A DNA stretch of 64,000 nucleotides, taken from positions 2,604,001 through 2,668,000 of the forward strand of contig NC_017586.1 of the NCBI RefSeq assembly GCF_000240165.1, written 5' to 3'. Every line of letters starts with the position of its first letter. The first letter of the stretch is position 1. Under the pieces are notes generated by a model, which saw only the letters and a program-made list of their open reading frames with translations, was not told the DNA's origin and did not search any database. Source of the stretch: Streptantibioticus cattleyicolor NRRL 8057 = DSM 46488 (GTDB lineage Bacteria > Actinomycetota > Actinomycetes > Streptomycetales > Streptomycetaceae). Made by a program: the position numbers and the translations under genes. Below are positions 25,703 through 33,538 of this stretch, piece after piece.

Positions 25703-27060
25703 GGAAGGACCTCCGGGGCGGGGTGGATTCTGCGGGGGATTCTTCGGCTGTGGGGGGTGGTGTGCTGCCGCCGGGTCTCGGCGGCGCGCTGGTGGGAGGC
25801 GGGGGTGGCGTCGGTCTCCGCCGCCGTGGCGGGCGCGACGGGGTCGTGATGCCGGCCGGTGTCCTCGGGCCGGCCGGCGTCCTGGTCGTGGCCGGCGTCC
25901 TGGTTCTGGCCGGCGCCGGCGGCTTCGGGCAGGCGCAGGGTGAAGGTGGAACCCTGTCCCTCGGCGCTCCAGACGGTCACCTCGCCGCCGTGCGAGGCGG
26001 CGACGTGCTTGACGATGGACAGTCCGAGTCCGGTGCCGCCGGTGGCGCGGGAACGGGCCGGGTCGACCCGGTAGAAGCGCTCGAAGATGCGCTCCCGGTC
26101 GGCCGGGGAGATGCCCATGCCCTGGTCGGTGACGGAGATCTCCACCATGTTGCCGCCCGGGGCGTTGACCTTGCGGCCGGCGATGCCGACGCGGGTGTGG
26201 GCGGGGCTGTAGTTGACCGCGTTCTCCACCAGGTTGCCCAGGGCGGCGGCGAGCTGGCCGCGGTGGCCCCAGACGTACAGGTCGGGGGCGTCCACGGTGG
26301 CCATGGTGATCTGCTTGGCGTTGGCCGGGTGGCGGCAGCGGTCGACCGCCTCGGCCACCAGCTCGTCCACGGCGACCGGCTCGGCGTCCTCCAGCGGGTC
26401 GTCGTTCTGCACCCGGGACAGGTCGATGATCTCCTGGACGAGGCTGGTCAGCCGGGTCGCCTCGATCTGCATCCGGCCGGCGAACCGGGCCACCGCCTCG
26501 GGGTCGTCGGCGGCGTCCATGACCGCCTCGGAGAGCAGCGACAGGGCGCCCACCGGGGTCTTCAGCTCGTGGCTGACGTTGGCGACGAAGTCCCGGCGCA
26601 CCGCTTCGATGCGGCGGGCCTCGGTGAGGTCCTCGACGAGCAGCAGCACCAGCCGGGAGCCGAGCGGGGCGACGCGCGCGGAGACGGCGAGCGCCTCGCC
26701 GCGTCCGCTGCGACGCGGCAGGTCGAGTTCGACCTGCCGTATCTCGCCGTCCCGCCGGGTCTCCCGGGCCATCTGGAGCATCTGGTCGACGGCGAGGCGT
26801 CCGCCGCGGACCAGCCCGAGGGCGTACGCGGCCGAGCTGGCCTTGACCACGGTGTCGCCCTCGTCGAGCACGACGGCGGAGGAGCGCAGCACCGACAGGA
26901 CGATGTCCACGCCGGGCGGCAGCACCGCGTCGGTGTGCAGGGAGGTGCGGGTGGGACGTGCCTGTTCCCGCTCGCTCCAGCGGAAGGCGAGCACCGCGAC
27001 CGCGCCGGTGCACACACCGCCGATCGCGCTGGCTGCGGCGAGCGCCGCGTTGACGTCCAT
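25699..27060 (-). CDS. phoR: Phosphate sensor histidine kinase PhoR
   Basis: 453 aa from ATG 27060. One N-terminal membrane helix (ALAAASAIGGVCTGAVAVLAF) anchors a PAS-like domain. The H-box is NVSHELKTPVGALSL, and the ATPase domain shows NLVENAVNYSP, DQGMGISPADRERIF and GGTGLGLSIVKHV. The C-terminal tail carries a run of acidic/polar repeats (AGQNQDAGHDQDAGRPED) encoded by a short tandem repeat; this region is likely disordered and variable in length. It is the upstream gene of phoRP, divergent from phoU. TAACCT 7 nt before the ATG and the lack of a ribosome site imply a leaderless transcript. Confidence 0.94.
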   Translation of the reverse strand: MDVNAALAAASAIGGVCTGAVAVLAFRWSEREQARPTRTSLHTDAVLPPGVDIVLSVLRSSAVVLDEGDTVVKASSAAYALGLVRGGRLAVDQMLQMARETRRDGEIRQVELDLPRRSGRGEALAVSARVAPLGSRLVLLLVEDLTEARRIEAVRRDFVANVSHELKTPVGALSLLSEAVMDAADDPEAVARFAGRMQIEATRLTSLVQEIIDLSRVQNDDPLEDAEPVAVDELVAEAVDRCRHPANAKQITMATVDAPDLYVWGHRGQLAAALGNLVENAVNYSPAHTRVGIAGRKVNAPGGNMVEISVTDQGMGISPADRERIFERFYRVDPARSRATGGTGLGLSIVKHVAASHGGEVTVWSAEGQGSTFTLRLPEAAGAGQNQDAGHDQDAGRPEDTGRHHDPVAPATAAETDATPASHQRAAETRRQHTTPHSRRIPRRIHPAPEVLP

Positions 27061-27067
27061 GGCGTCA

Positions 27068-27073
27068 AGGTTA
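27068..27073 (-). promoter_or_regulatory. -10 box TAACCT, leaderless-type promoter of phoRP
   Basis: On the minus strand TAACCT is followed by TGACGCC and then the phoR ATG. From memory, the S. coelicolor phoRP transcript has been reported as leaderless, which this spacing supports. Confidence 0.6.
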
Positions 27074-27134
27074 GGCAGGCGTTCGGTGTGCTCCACAGCC
27101 ATCCGGGGGTGGACTCGAACACTCGTTGCCAAGA

Positions 27135-27167
27135 GTTCACCGTGGTGTCGGTGGTGGTTCACCCCCG
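27135..27167 (+). promoter_or_regulatory. PHO box array between phoR and phoU
   Basis: Three consecutive 11-bp units: GTTCACCGTGG (27135-27145), a degenerate TGTCGGTGGTG (27146-27156) and GTTCACCCCCG (27157-27167). GTTCACC is the core of the PhoP direct-repeat unit. The site is in the divergent phoRP/phoU promoter region, so PhoP can control both. Confidence 0.8.
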
Positions 27168-27296
27168 ATGTCCGGCCGGGTCGCGTGTTCCACGCACGGT
27201 GGGGTCAGCGGCCCGCAGGTGGCGGGAAGCTTGTCCCGTTCCGCCGTTCCGCCGTTGGGAGGCGGCACGGCCGCGGCCACGGAGAGGACTGGATCA

Positions 27297-27980
27297 ATGC
27301 GTGACGCCTACCACGAGGAGCTCGACTCGATCGGTGAGGGGCTGGTCGAGATGGCCAGGCTCGTCGGCTCCGCGATCGGTCGCGCCACGACCGCGTTGCT
27401 CGACGCCGACCTGAAGCTGGCCGAGAGCGTGATCGCCGCCGACGAGAAGGTGGACGATCTCCAGCGCGACCTGGAGAACCGGGCGATCGCGCTGCTCGCC
27501 CGCCAGCAGCCGGTCGCCACCGATCTGCGCATCGTGGTGACGAGCCTGCGGATGAGCGCCGACCTGGAGCGCTCCGGCGACCTGGCCCGGCACGTGGCCA
27601 AGCTGGCCCGGCTGCGCTACCCGGTCTCCGCGGTCCCGCGGAACCTGCACAGCACGGTGCTGGAGATGGGCCAGCTCGCGCAGCGGCTGATGGCCAAGGC
27701 CGGCGAGGTGATCACCTCCAAGGACGTGGACGCCGCGCTCCAGCTGGAGGCGGACGACGACCGCATGGACGAGCTCCACCGCACCCTCTTCCAGCACCTG
27801 CTGGACGACCGCTGGCAGCACGGCATCGAGACCGCGGTCGACGTCACGCTCTGCGGCCGGTACTACGAACGCTTCGCCGACCACGCCGTCTCGGTCGCCA
27901 AGCGGGTGGTGTACCTGGTCACCGGCGAGCACGCGGACGAGCTGGCGCCGGCGGGGCAGGGGGCGGCGGAGGAGGGGTGA
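27297..27980 (+). CDS. phoU: Phosphate signalling modulator PhoU
   Basis: 227 aa from ATG 27297, with GGAGAGGA upstream. The all-helical double PhoU repeat is visible. Repeat 1: MRDAYHEELDSIGEGLVEMA, then DEKVDDLQRDLENRAIALLA. Repeat 2: ALQLEADDDRMDELHRTLFQ and RYYERFADHAVSVAKRVVYL. The acidic E/D-x3-D clusters bind metal. PhoU represses PhoR-PhoP signalling when phosphate is plentiful. It is preceded by PHO boxes and followed by a hairpin at 27983. Confidence 0.95.
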   Translation: MRDAYHEELDSIGEGLVEMARLVGSAIGRATTALLDADLKLAESVIAADEKVDDLQRDLENRAIALLARQQPVATDLRIVVTSLRMSADLERSGDLARHVAKLARLRYPVSAVPRNLHSTVLEMGQLAQRLMAKAGEVITSKDVDAALQLEADDDRMDELHRTLFQHLLDDRWQHGIETAVDVTLCGRYYERFADHAVSVAKRVVYLVTGEHADELAPAGQGAAEEG

Positions 27981-27982
27981 GG

Positions 27983-28018
27983 GTCCCGTCAGGGGCTTCC
28001 CCCTCCGGGGGACGGGAC
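27983..28018 (+). terminator. Terminator or attenuator after phoU
   Basis: GTCCCGTC (27983-27990) pairs with GACGGGAC (28011-28018), and CCCC/GGGG pairs within the loop. It starts 3 bp after the phoU stop. There is no T tract. Confidence 0.6.
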
Positions 28019-28283
28019 GCCCGGGCGGCCCGGGATGCCGGACGGGGCCCGGGCCACCGGGGCGGGATGCTTCGGGGGCCCGGGGTTGCGGAGCCACTGG
28101 GACGGTGTGCCGGGGTCTGCCGGGCGTCCGGGGTGGAGCGAGCGCCTGGCGGCGCCGGGGGTGGGGGCCCAGAGGGGACGAGCGCCTCGGGCGCCCGGTA
28201 CGCCGTCGTGCGCCCTTGATGCGCCCCGGCGGGCGGCGGTTGACTGCCCCTGGCAGGCGGCTGTGCAGGCCGCTCGTCATGGC
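28019..28283. repeat. GC-rich degenerate intergenic DNA
   Basis: No gene is supported between phoU and the Cys-rich gene. The stretch is rich in short imperfect CCGGGGC/GGCCCGG hairpins, similar in style to 6075-6270 and 35060-35340. Confidence 0.4.
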
Positions 28284-28305
28284 GTTCGCCCAAGCGTGCG
28301 CCAAG
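28284..28305 (+). promoter_or_regulatory. PHO-box-like direct repeats upstream of the metallothionein-like gene
   Basis: GTTCGCCCAAG (28284-28294) and CGTGCGCCAAG (28295-28305) are adjacent 11-bp units sharing 8 positions, with GCGCCAAG again at 28313-28320. The spacing equals that of PhoP sites, and the gene lies directly downstream of phoU. Confidence 0.5.
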
Positions 28306-28330
28306 CGCCGAAGCGCCAAGGAGGGCATCG

Positions 28331-28501
28331 ATGACGGACACGCCCACTTCGCCGACCCGCCACGAGCAGTCGTTCACCGACTCCGACCCGAGCCCCGACC
28401 GGATCCCCCTGCCGCTGCTGGCCGCCTGCGGGTGCGGGGCCGGCTGCGGCTGCGGCTGCCAGTCGGGCGGTGCGTGCCAGTGCGGAGGATGCTGCGGCTG
28501 A
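28331..28501 (+). CDS. mtpA: Cys-rich metallothionein-like protein
   Basis: 56 aa from ATG 28331 with an excellent AAGGAGG 6 nt before it. The N-terminal 32 residues are polar; the C-terminal 24 hold nine Cys in CxC, CxxxC and CC patterns (ACGCGAGCGCGC, then ACQCGGCCG). This density indicates a thiolate metal cluster like a metallothionein. From memory, S. coelicolor has a PhoP-controlled metallothionein-like gene (mtpA) just after phoU, which fits position and PHO-like repeats. The metal is unknown. A strong hairpin follows. Confidence 0.78.
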   Translation: MTDTPTSPTRHEQSFTDSDPSPDRIPLPLLAACGCGAGCGCGCQSGGACQCGGCCG

Positions 28502-28511
28502 CCCCGCGGTC

Positions 28512-28566
28512 CCCCGCGTGACGGAAGGGCTCCGGCATGGCGCCGGGGCCCTTTCGCCACGCGGGG
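28512..28566 (+). terminator. Terminator after the Cys-rich gene
   Basis: CCCCGCGTG (28512-28520) pairs with CACGCGGGG (28558-28566), and inner arms GGAAGGGC / GCCCTTTC pair as well with a central CCGGC/GCCGG. The long stem begins 11 bp after the stop. Confidence 0.8.
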
Positions 28567-28764
28567 AGGCGGGGATGTCGGCGGACTCGTGTCGATTGTC
28601 GTGACGTGTTCGGCGTCGTGCCACGGGGCTGTAACAGGCGATGACTTGCGCCGCTGTACATGCCAAGGTCGTTTCAGCCGCAGGTGGTCGCCCTCGTCAG
28701 GGGGGTGGGAACGGACTCATGGCCACCGGATCGGGCGACACGTCGAATGCGAAAGAGGGACACC

Positions 28765-29436
28765 ATGCGTACCAGGACCGCTCGTTGGGGCCTGTCGACT
28801 GCCGTGCTCGTCGCCGCGGGGATGGCACTGACCGCGTGCGGACCCAACGACCCGACCGCCGCCGCGCCCGGCTCCTCCGCCGGTTCGTCCGCCGCCACCA
28901 GCTCCGCACAGGCCGGCGCGCAGACCCCCGGCAAGAGCGGTAACGGCTCCTCCCACGCCTCGTCGTCCGGCACCGCCAAGAAGCCCGGGGTGCGCTGCAC
29001 CGACCAGATCAACTACGCGGGCGACTCGAGGTCCAACGCCGAGATCAACAGCATCGGCGAGCAGACCGGCCACTGCCCGGCGGTCTCCACCTCCGGCAGC
29101 GGCGGTGGTAGCGGCTCCGCCGACGCGGGCGCACACAGCGTCTACGTGGGCAAGCTGAGCTACCTCGCCCCCGGCAAGCTGCTCGTCAAGCCCGACACCG
29201 GCGGCCTGGACCAGGCGTTCTTCGTCTCCAACGCCACCGACATCCGCGGCGCGGCGGCGATCTGCGCCGACAACAACGAGGGCCACGTGACCATGGACAG
29301 CAACGGCTACGGCACCTCGAAGTGCACCGAGGAGCAGCTGGAGACGGCCGCGAAGACCGGCGCCGTGACCGTCCGCGTCACCATGAACCCCCACTCCGCC
29401 GGCGCCGAGTCGGTCGTGGAGAAGTACCACCAGTAA
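28765..29436 (+). CDS. Lipoprotein, hypothetical
   Basis: 223 aa from ATG 28765, with GAAAGAGGGA upstream. The signal peptide GLSTAVLVAAGMALTAC ends in a lipobox Cys. A 50-residue Ser/Ala/Gly linker and then a domain with two Cys pairs follow (VRCTDQINYAG, TGHCPAV; AAICADNNEG, TSKCTEEQ). The final part has VYVGKLSYLAPGKLLVKPD. Extracytoplasmic, attached to the membrane; disulphide-stabilised. I do not recognise the family. Third codon positions and the signal peptide make it a secure gene. Confidence 0.82.
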   Translation: MRTRTARWGLSTAVLVAAGMALTACGPNDPTAAAPGSSAGSSAATSSAQAGAQTPGKSGNGSSHASSSGTAKKPGVRCTDQINYAGDSRSNAEINSIGEQTGHCPAVSTSGSGGGSGSADAGAHSVYVGKLSYLAPGKLLVKPDTGGLDQAFFVSNATDIRGAAAICADNNEGHVTMDSNGYGTSKCTEEQLETAAKTGAVTVRVTMNPHSAGAESVVEKYHQ

Positions 29437-29455
29437 GCCCCCAGCGGCAGCGAAG

Positions 29456-29494
29456 AGCCCCCTCCCGACGGACGTGTCCGCGGGCAAGGGGGCT
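29456..29494 (+). terminator. Terminator, copy A of a duplicated sequence
   Basis: AGCCCCCT (29456-29463) pairs with AGGGGGCT (29487-29494), with inner CGG/CCG pairs, followed by TGTTCG. Nearly the same 55-60 bp, including the leading GCAGCGAA, recurs at 30775-30830. Confidence 0.82.
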
Positions 29495-29524
29495 TGTTCG
29501 TGGGTGCCCTCAGGGTATTCGTCC

Positions 29525-30046
29525 ATGACGGCGTTCGAGCGATGGTCCCTGGTAGCCGCGTTCGGCTCTTTGGGCGTGGGTGTGGTCGGCTTCGTCGCCC
29601 TGGCGTGGCAGCTGTTGATGCTGGCTCGCAGCACCAAGCAGGATCACGACAGGCGCCGTAAGCAGGCGACCATGGAGTTCCTCGCGGACAACATGAACCA
29701 GCGCAAGTCGCTGTTCGACGAGGGCATACCCCCGGAGCGCGATCACGCGGCCATCGAGGCGCTGATCGACCGCTCGATGTCGGGCGACGAGCGAGCGACG
29801 AAGCTGATCACGTCCTACCTCACGACCTTCAACCTCCTTGGCGCGGGCACGCGTTCGGACGCCTTCGATCGGCAACTGATCGACGACGCGTGGGGCGGCC
29901 TCATCATCTCCGTCTGGAACAACTACCGGCCCTGGGCCGAGGCGCAGCGGCAGGAACACGGTGAACCCCGCCTCTGGCGAAACCTGGAGTGGCTGGCGGG
30001 CCACATGACACCCCGCAGGGTCCTCCGGGACGGCGACGGCGACTGA
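29525..30046 (+). CDS. Membrane-anchored DUF4760-like protein
   Basis: 173 aa from ATG 29525. One N-terminal membrane helix (LVAAFGSLGVGVVGFVALAW) is followed by a charged stretch RSTKQDHDRRRKQATMEFLA and a helical cytoplasmic domain ending in WNNYRPWAEAQRQEHGEP and LEWLAGHM. This layout matches the DUF4760 family, of unknown function. The ribosome site is poor. The gene and its neighbour are bracketed by duplicated terminators, which points to insertion into the core order. Confidence 0.68.
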   Translation: MTAFERWSLVAAFGSLGVGVVGFVALAWQLLMLARSTKQDHDRRRKQATMEFLADNMNQRKSLFDEGIPPERDHAAIEALIDRSMSGDERATKLITSYLTTFNLLGAGTRSDAFDRQLIDDAWGGLIISVWNNYRPWAEAQRQEHGEPRLWRNLEWLAGHMTPRRVLRDGDGD

Positions 30047-30153
30047 GACGACGCCGTCGCGGCAAGAAGCCCCCTGCTCGCGGAGAAACCGCGGGTAGGT
30101 TGGCCTCCACCTCGGGTTGGGTGCGGGTTGGGTGCGCGTGTCAGGATGCCTGC

Positions 30154-30639
30154 GTGCGTGATTGGCAGTCGAGACAGTTGCATGCGCTGATGCGCTCCCT
30201 GTCCGGGCATGTCCGGGTCTACGGGCGTGTTCAAGCGGCGTCTGCCGCAACGGTCGAGGGACAGGTCTTCGCGCTGGCGAGGCAGGCGGACGCGGACTGG
30301 GGACACCTGGGCCCGAAGGGTTCGAGAAGTCTCCAGTCTCCGGACGAGGTGGCCGCTGCCCTGCACCCCGTTGATCCAGACACCGCTGTCGACCTGTTGG
30401 CCATGCTGTCTTCGCAGGATCTCGCGTACCGCGTGAGGCATCGTGATCCCGACCATGCCCGACGTGCTGCGGCCCAAGTCGCAGAACTGCTCGGGTACGG
30501 CACCAAGTGGTGGACGAACACCGAATATTCGGATGGTAGCCGGGGCTGGGACCCCGTGACGCGGTGCACCTTCGACGGCGTGGTCAGCGGAGTCGGCGCC
30601 GAGTACGTCATCTCTCTGCTCCAGGTCGCCGAGGACTGA
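30154..30639 (+). CDS. Hypothetical protein, 161 aa
   Basis: GTG 30154 with AGGA upstream. The soluble product starts RDWQSRQLHALMRSLSGHV and contains ALHPVDPDTAVDLLAMLSSQ, a C-terminal GTKWWTNTEYSDGSRGWDP segment and YVISLLQVAED. No membrane segment or known motif is seen. Third-position GC is lower than in neighbouring core genes, in keeping with an acquired gene. It lies in the 1.3-kb segment between two terminator copies. Confidence 0.6.
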   Translation: MRDWQSRQLHALMRSLSGHVRVYGRVQAASAATVEGQVFALARQADADWGHLGPKGSRSLQSPDEVAAALHPVDPDTAVDLLAMLSSQDLAYRVRHRDPDHARRAAAQVAELLGYGTKWWTNTEYSDGSRGWDPVTRCTFDGVVSGVGAEYVISLLQVAED

Positions 30640-30781
30640 CCGTCGGTCCTCCAACCCGCCACGCCTGGATTCCTCATGCGTGCGGTGCGGTGATGGATCA
30701 CGAAGGCCCGTCGTCCACCGCTCGCCAGAGCTTCCGGATCGGCCACGTAGCCCCCGCGCCCGACGACCCAGCGCAGCGAAA

Positions 30782-30819
30782 AGCCCCCTCCCGGCGGACG
30801 GACCGCGGGACAGGGGGCT
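30782..30819. terminator. Terminator, copy B of a duplicated sequence
   Basis: AGCCCCCT (30782-30789) pairs with AGGGGGCT (30812-30819), the same design and near-identical sequence as 29456-29494. It lies between the plus-strand hypothetical gene and the end of gpmA. Confidence 0.82.
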
Positions 30820-30832
30820 TGTTCGCGGGGGC

Positions 30833-31597
30833 CTACTTCTTCTTCCCCTGGTTCTTCACGGCCTCGATCGCGGCCTTGGCGGCTTCGGGGTCGAGGTAGG
30901 TGCCGCCGGGGGTGAGGGGGTGGAAGTCGGCGTCGAGTTCGTAGGAGAGGGGGATGCCGGTGGGGATGTTGAGGCCGGCGATGTCGGCGTCGGAAATGCC
31001 GTCGAGGTGCTTGACGAGGGCGCGCAGGGAGTTGCCGTGGGCGGCGACGAGGACGGTGCGGCCGGCCAGGAGGTCGGGGACGATGCCGTCGTACCAGTAC
31101 GGCAGCATGCGGCCGACGACGTCCTTGAGGCACTCGGTGCGGGGGCGCAGCTCACTGGGGATGGTGGCGTAGCGCGGGTCGTCGCTCTGGGAGAACTCGG
31201 CGCCGTCCGCCAGCGGGGGCGGCGGGGTGTCGTAGGAGCGGCGCCACAGCATGAACTGCTCCTCACCGAACTCGGCGAGGGTCTGCGCCTTGTCCTTGCC
31301 CTGGAGGGCGCCGTAGTGGCGCTCGTTGAGGCGCCAGGAGCGGTGCACCGGGATCCAGTGGCGGTCGCACGCCTCCAGGGCGATCTGGGCGGTGCGGATG
31401 GCGCGCTTCTGGAGCGAGGTGTGGACGACGTCGGGGAGGAGGCCGGCGTCCTTGAGCAGCTCGCCGCCGCGGAGCGCCTCCTTCTCGCCCTTCTCGTTCA
31501 GATTGACGTCCACCCAGCCGGTGAACAGGTTCTTCGCGTTCCACTCGCTCTCGCCGTGGCGGAGCAGGATCAGTCGGTACGGAGCAGCAGCAGCCAT
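30833..31597 (-). CDS. gpmA: 2,3-bisphosphoglycerate-dependent phosphoglycerate mutase
   Basis: 254 aa. The phospho-His motif is [20 protein letters not shown], followed by [16 protein letters not shown] with the catalytic Glu, and [17 protein letters not shown] with the second His. Length and the C-terminal Lys-rich tail fit dPGM. It interconverts 3- and 2-phosphoglycerate in glycolysis. The start has no ribosome site; TAGGCT 7 nt upstream suggests a leaderless mRNA. Confidence 0.96.
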   Translation of the reverse strand: MAAAAPYRLILLRHGESEWNAKNLFTGWVDVNLNEKGEKEALRGGELLKDAGLLPDVVHTSLQKRAIRTAQIALEACDRHWIPVHRSWRLNERHYGALQGKDKAQTLAEFGEEQFMLWRRSYDTPPPPLADGAEFSQSDDPRYATIPSELRPRTECLKDVVGRMLPYWYDGIVPDLLAGRTVLVAAHGNSLRALVKHLDGISDADIAGLNIPTGIPLSYELDADFHPLTPGGTYLDPEAAKAAIEAVKNQGKKK

Positions 31598-31604
31598 GGA
31601 AGTG

Positions 31605-31610
31605 AGCCTA
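31605..31610 (-). promoter_or_regulatory. -10 box TAGGCT, leaderless-type promoter of gpmA
   Basis: On the minus strand TAGGCT, 7 nt and then ATG. No Shine-Dalgarno sequence intervenes. Confidence 0.5.
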
Positions 31611-31710
31611 ATCGAAAAGCGCTGGTGCCACGGCGTCCGCCGTCAGTAAGCTGCGCTCAGCGGGTTTGCCTATTACAAATCGGTCGTTGCCAGCAACCAG
31701 GGGGAGAACC

Positions 31711-32988
31711 GTGCTCACCGCACCCAGACGCGCCATCGCCGAAACGGTATCCGGTCTGCCCCGGGCCTTCTGGTGGTTGTGGACGAGCACGCTGATCAAC
31801 CGCCTCGGCGGCTTCGTGGTGACCTACCTGGCGCTCTACCTCACCGTGCAGCGCGGTTTCTCCGCCTCGTACGCGGGGCTGGTCGCCGCGTTGTACGGGC
31901 TCGGCGGCACCGTGGGGGCGCTGGTGGGCGGGGTGCTCAGCGACCGGATCGGGCGGCGGTCCACGATGCTGACGGCGCAGCTCGGGGCGGCGGCCACCAC
32001 GGCGGTGCTGGGGCTGGTGACGCACCCGGTGGCGATCGCGGCGGCGGCCTGCGCGGTCGGGGTGACCTCCAACGCCTCCCGGCCCGCGGTGCAGGCGGTG
32101 ATGGCCGACGTCGTCCCGGACCGGGACCGGGTGCGGGCGTTCTCGCTCAACTACTGGGCGATCAACATCGGTTTCGGGGTGTCGGCGGCGGTGGCCGGGG
32201 TGATCGCCGCCCACGGCTATCTGCTGCTCTTCCTGGGGGACGCGGCCACCACGCTGTTGTGCGCGCTGGTGGTCTTCACCCGCATACCGGAGACCCGGCC
32301 GGCGGCGGCCGTGGCGGCGAAGGACAAGCCGGCCGGGGAACGTCCGGCCGGTCTGTCCCGGGTGCTGCGCGACGGCCGTTTCATGGCCGTGGTCGGCCTC
32401 ACCTTCCTGCTGGGCACCGTCACCCAGCAGGGGTCCAACACGCTCGCCGTGGCGATGGGCCGCTCGGGGCTGACGTCGGCCGAGTACGGCCTGGTGATCG
32501 GGGTCAACGGGCTGCTGATCGTGGTGCTCCAGATCCCGTTGACCCGGCTGATGCAGGGGCGGGACCGGGGGACGCTGCTTTTGGTGGCGTCGGTGCTGCT
32601 CGGCGGCGGGTTCGGGCTGACGTTCTTCGCCACGGCGCCCTGGTTCTACGCGCTGACCGTGGTGGTGTGGACGCTCGGCGAGATCGCCCACGCGCCCACC
32701 TCGATGTCGGTGGTGGCCGAGCTGTCGCCCGTCGAGGCGCGCGGGCGCTACCAGGGGATGTACTCGCTGGCGTGGTCGGCGGCGACGTTCGCGGGGCCGC
32801 TGGCGGGCGGGGTGGCGCTGGACCGGTGGGGGGCGGCGATGTGGCCGGCGTGCGCGGTGATCGGGGTGGTCGTCGGTGTGGGGTACCGGGTGCTGCTGCG
32901 TGGGCGGCGGGCCGCGGTGCGGGAGGGGGCGGTGGCCGCCGCCCAGGTGAGCCCCGGTGCCGCGACGGGTGACGCCGCGCCCCGTTGA
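31711..32988 (+). CDS. MFS transporter (12 TMS)
   Basis: 425 aa from GTG 31711, preceded by AGGGGGAGA. About 12 hydrophobic segments; motif A is GGVLSDRIGRRSTMLTAQLG between helices 2 and 3, and a related SPVEARGRYQGMYSLAWS lies in the second half. PRAFWWLWTSTLINRLGGFV begins helix 1. This is a DHA1-like multidrug or metabolite exporter. The gene is divergent from gpmA. Substrate unknown. Confidence 0.88.
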   Translation: MLTAPRRAIAETVSGLPRAFWWLWTSTLINRLGGFVVTYLALYLTVQRGFSASYAGLVAALYGLGGTVGALVGGVLSDRIGRRSTMLTAQLGAAATTAVLGLVTHPVAIAAAACAVGVTSNASRPAVQAVMADVVPDRDRVRAFSLNYWAINIGFGVSAAVAGVIAAHGYLLLFLGDAATTLLCALVVFTRIPETRPAAAVAAKDKPAGERPAGLSRVLRDGRFMAVVGLTFLLGTVTQQGSNTLAVAMGRSGLTSAEYGLVIGVNGLLIVVLQIPLTRLMQGRDRGTLLLVASVLLGGGFGLTFFATAPWFYALTVVVWTLGEIAHAPTSMSVVAELSPVEARGRYQGMYSLAWSAATFAGPLAGGVALDRWGAAMWPACAVIGVVVGVGYRVLLRGRRAAVREGAVAAAQVSPGAATGDAAPR

Positions 32989-33009
32989 CCGGCGGTTCCC
33001 CGGTGCGGC

Positions 33010-33492
33010 TCAGGCGTCGCGGGTCAGGTGCGTGAACGCTTCGAGGTTGCGGGTGGACTCGCCGCGGGAGACCCGCCAGGCGTACTCCTTGCGGATTGCC
33101 GAGGCGAAGCCCAGTTCCAGCAGGGTGTTGAAGCTGCTGTCGGCGTTCTCCACGACCGCGCCGAGCAGCCGGTCGACCTCCTCGGGGGTGACCGCGGCCA
33201 GCGGCAGCCGCCCGGCCAGGTAGACGTCGCCGAGCTGATCGATGGCGTAACTCACGCCGTACGTACGGGTGTTGCGCTCCAGCAGCCAGCGGTAGAACGC
33301 CTCGTGGTTCTCGTCCGGCCGGCGCACCACGAAGGCGTTCACCGACAGGGTGTGCCGCCCGACCACGAACGAGCACGTGGTCGAGAGCTTGCGCGTCCCC
33401 GGCAGCTGGACGACGTACGTTCCGTCGCCCGGGTTCTCCCAGCTGAGCCCGGCGGCCTCGAAGGCTTCGGTGATCGCGGCATGAGGGTCCAT
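33010..33492 (-). CDS. YbjN-domain protein
   Basis: 160 aa. The fold resembles type III secretion chaperones: WENPGDGTYVVQLPGTRKLS, TLSVNAFVVRRPDENHEAFY, WLLERNTRTYGVSYAIDQLG, DVYLAGRLPLAAVTPEEVDR. YbjN proteins are small cytosolic proteins of unclear function, in E. coli linked to stress and motility. Conserved next to mshA in Streptomyces. TACGAT 6 nt before the ATG and no ribosome site imply a leaderless mRNA. Confidence 0.9.
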   Translation of the reverse strand: MDPHAAITEAFEAAGLSWENPGDGTYVVQLPGTRKLSTTCSFVVGRHTLSVNAFVVRRPDENHEAFYRWLLERNTRTYGVSYAIDQLGDVYLAGRLPLAAVTPEEVDRLLGAVVENADSSFNTLLELGFASAIRKEYAWRVSRGESTRNLEAFTHLTRDA

Positions 33493-33498
33493 GTGCCG

Positions 33499-33504
33499 AT
33501 CGTA
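33499..33504 (-). promoter_or_regulatory. -10 box TACGAT, leaderless-type promoter
   Basis: On the minus strand TACGAT is followed by 6 nt and the ATG of the YbjN gene. No Shine-Dalgarno sequence is visible. Confidence 0.5.
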
Positions 33505-33538
33505 AGTCCGCTCGCGCGAGCCCGTGGGTCCGTACCGG

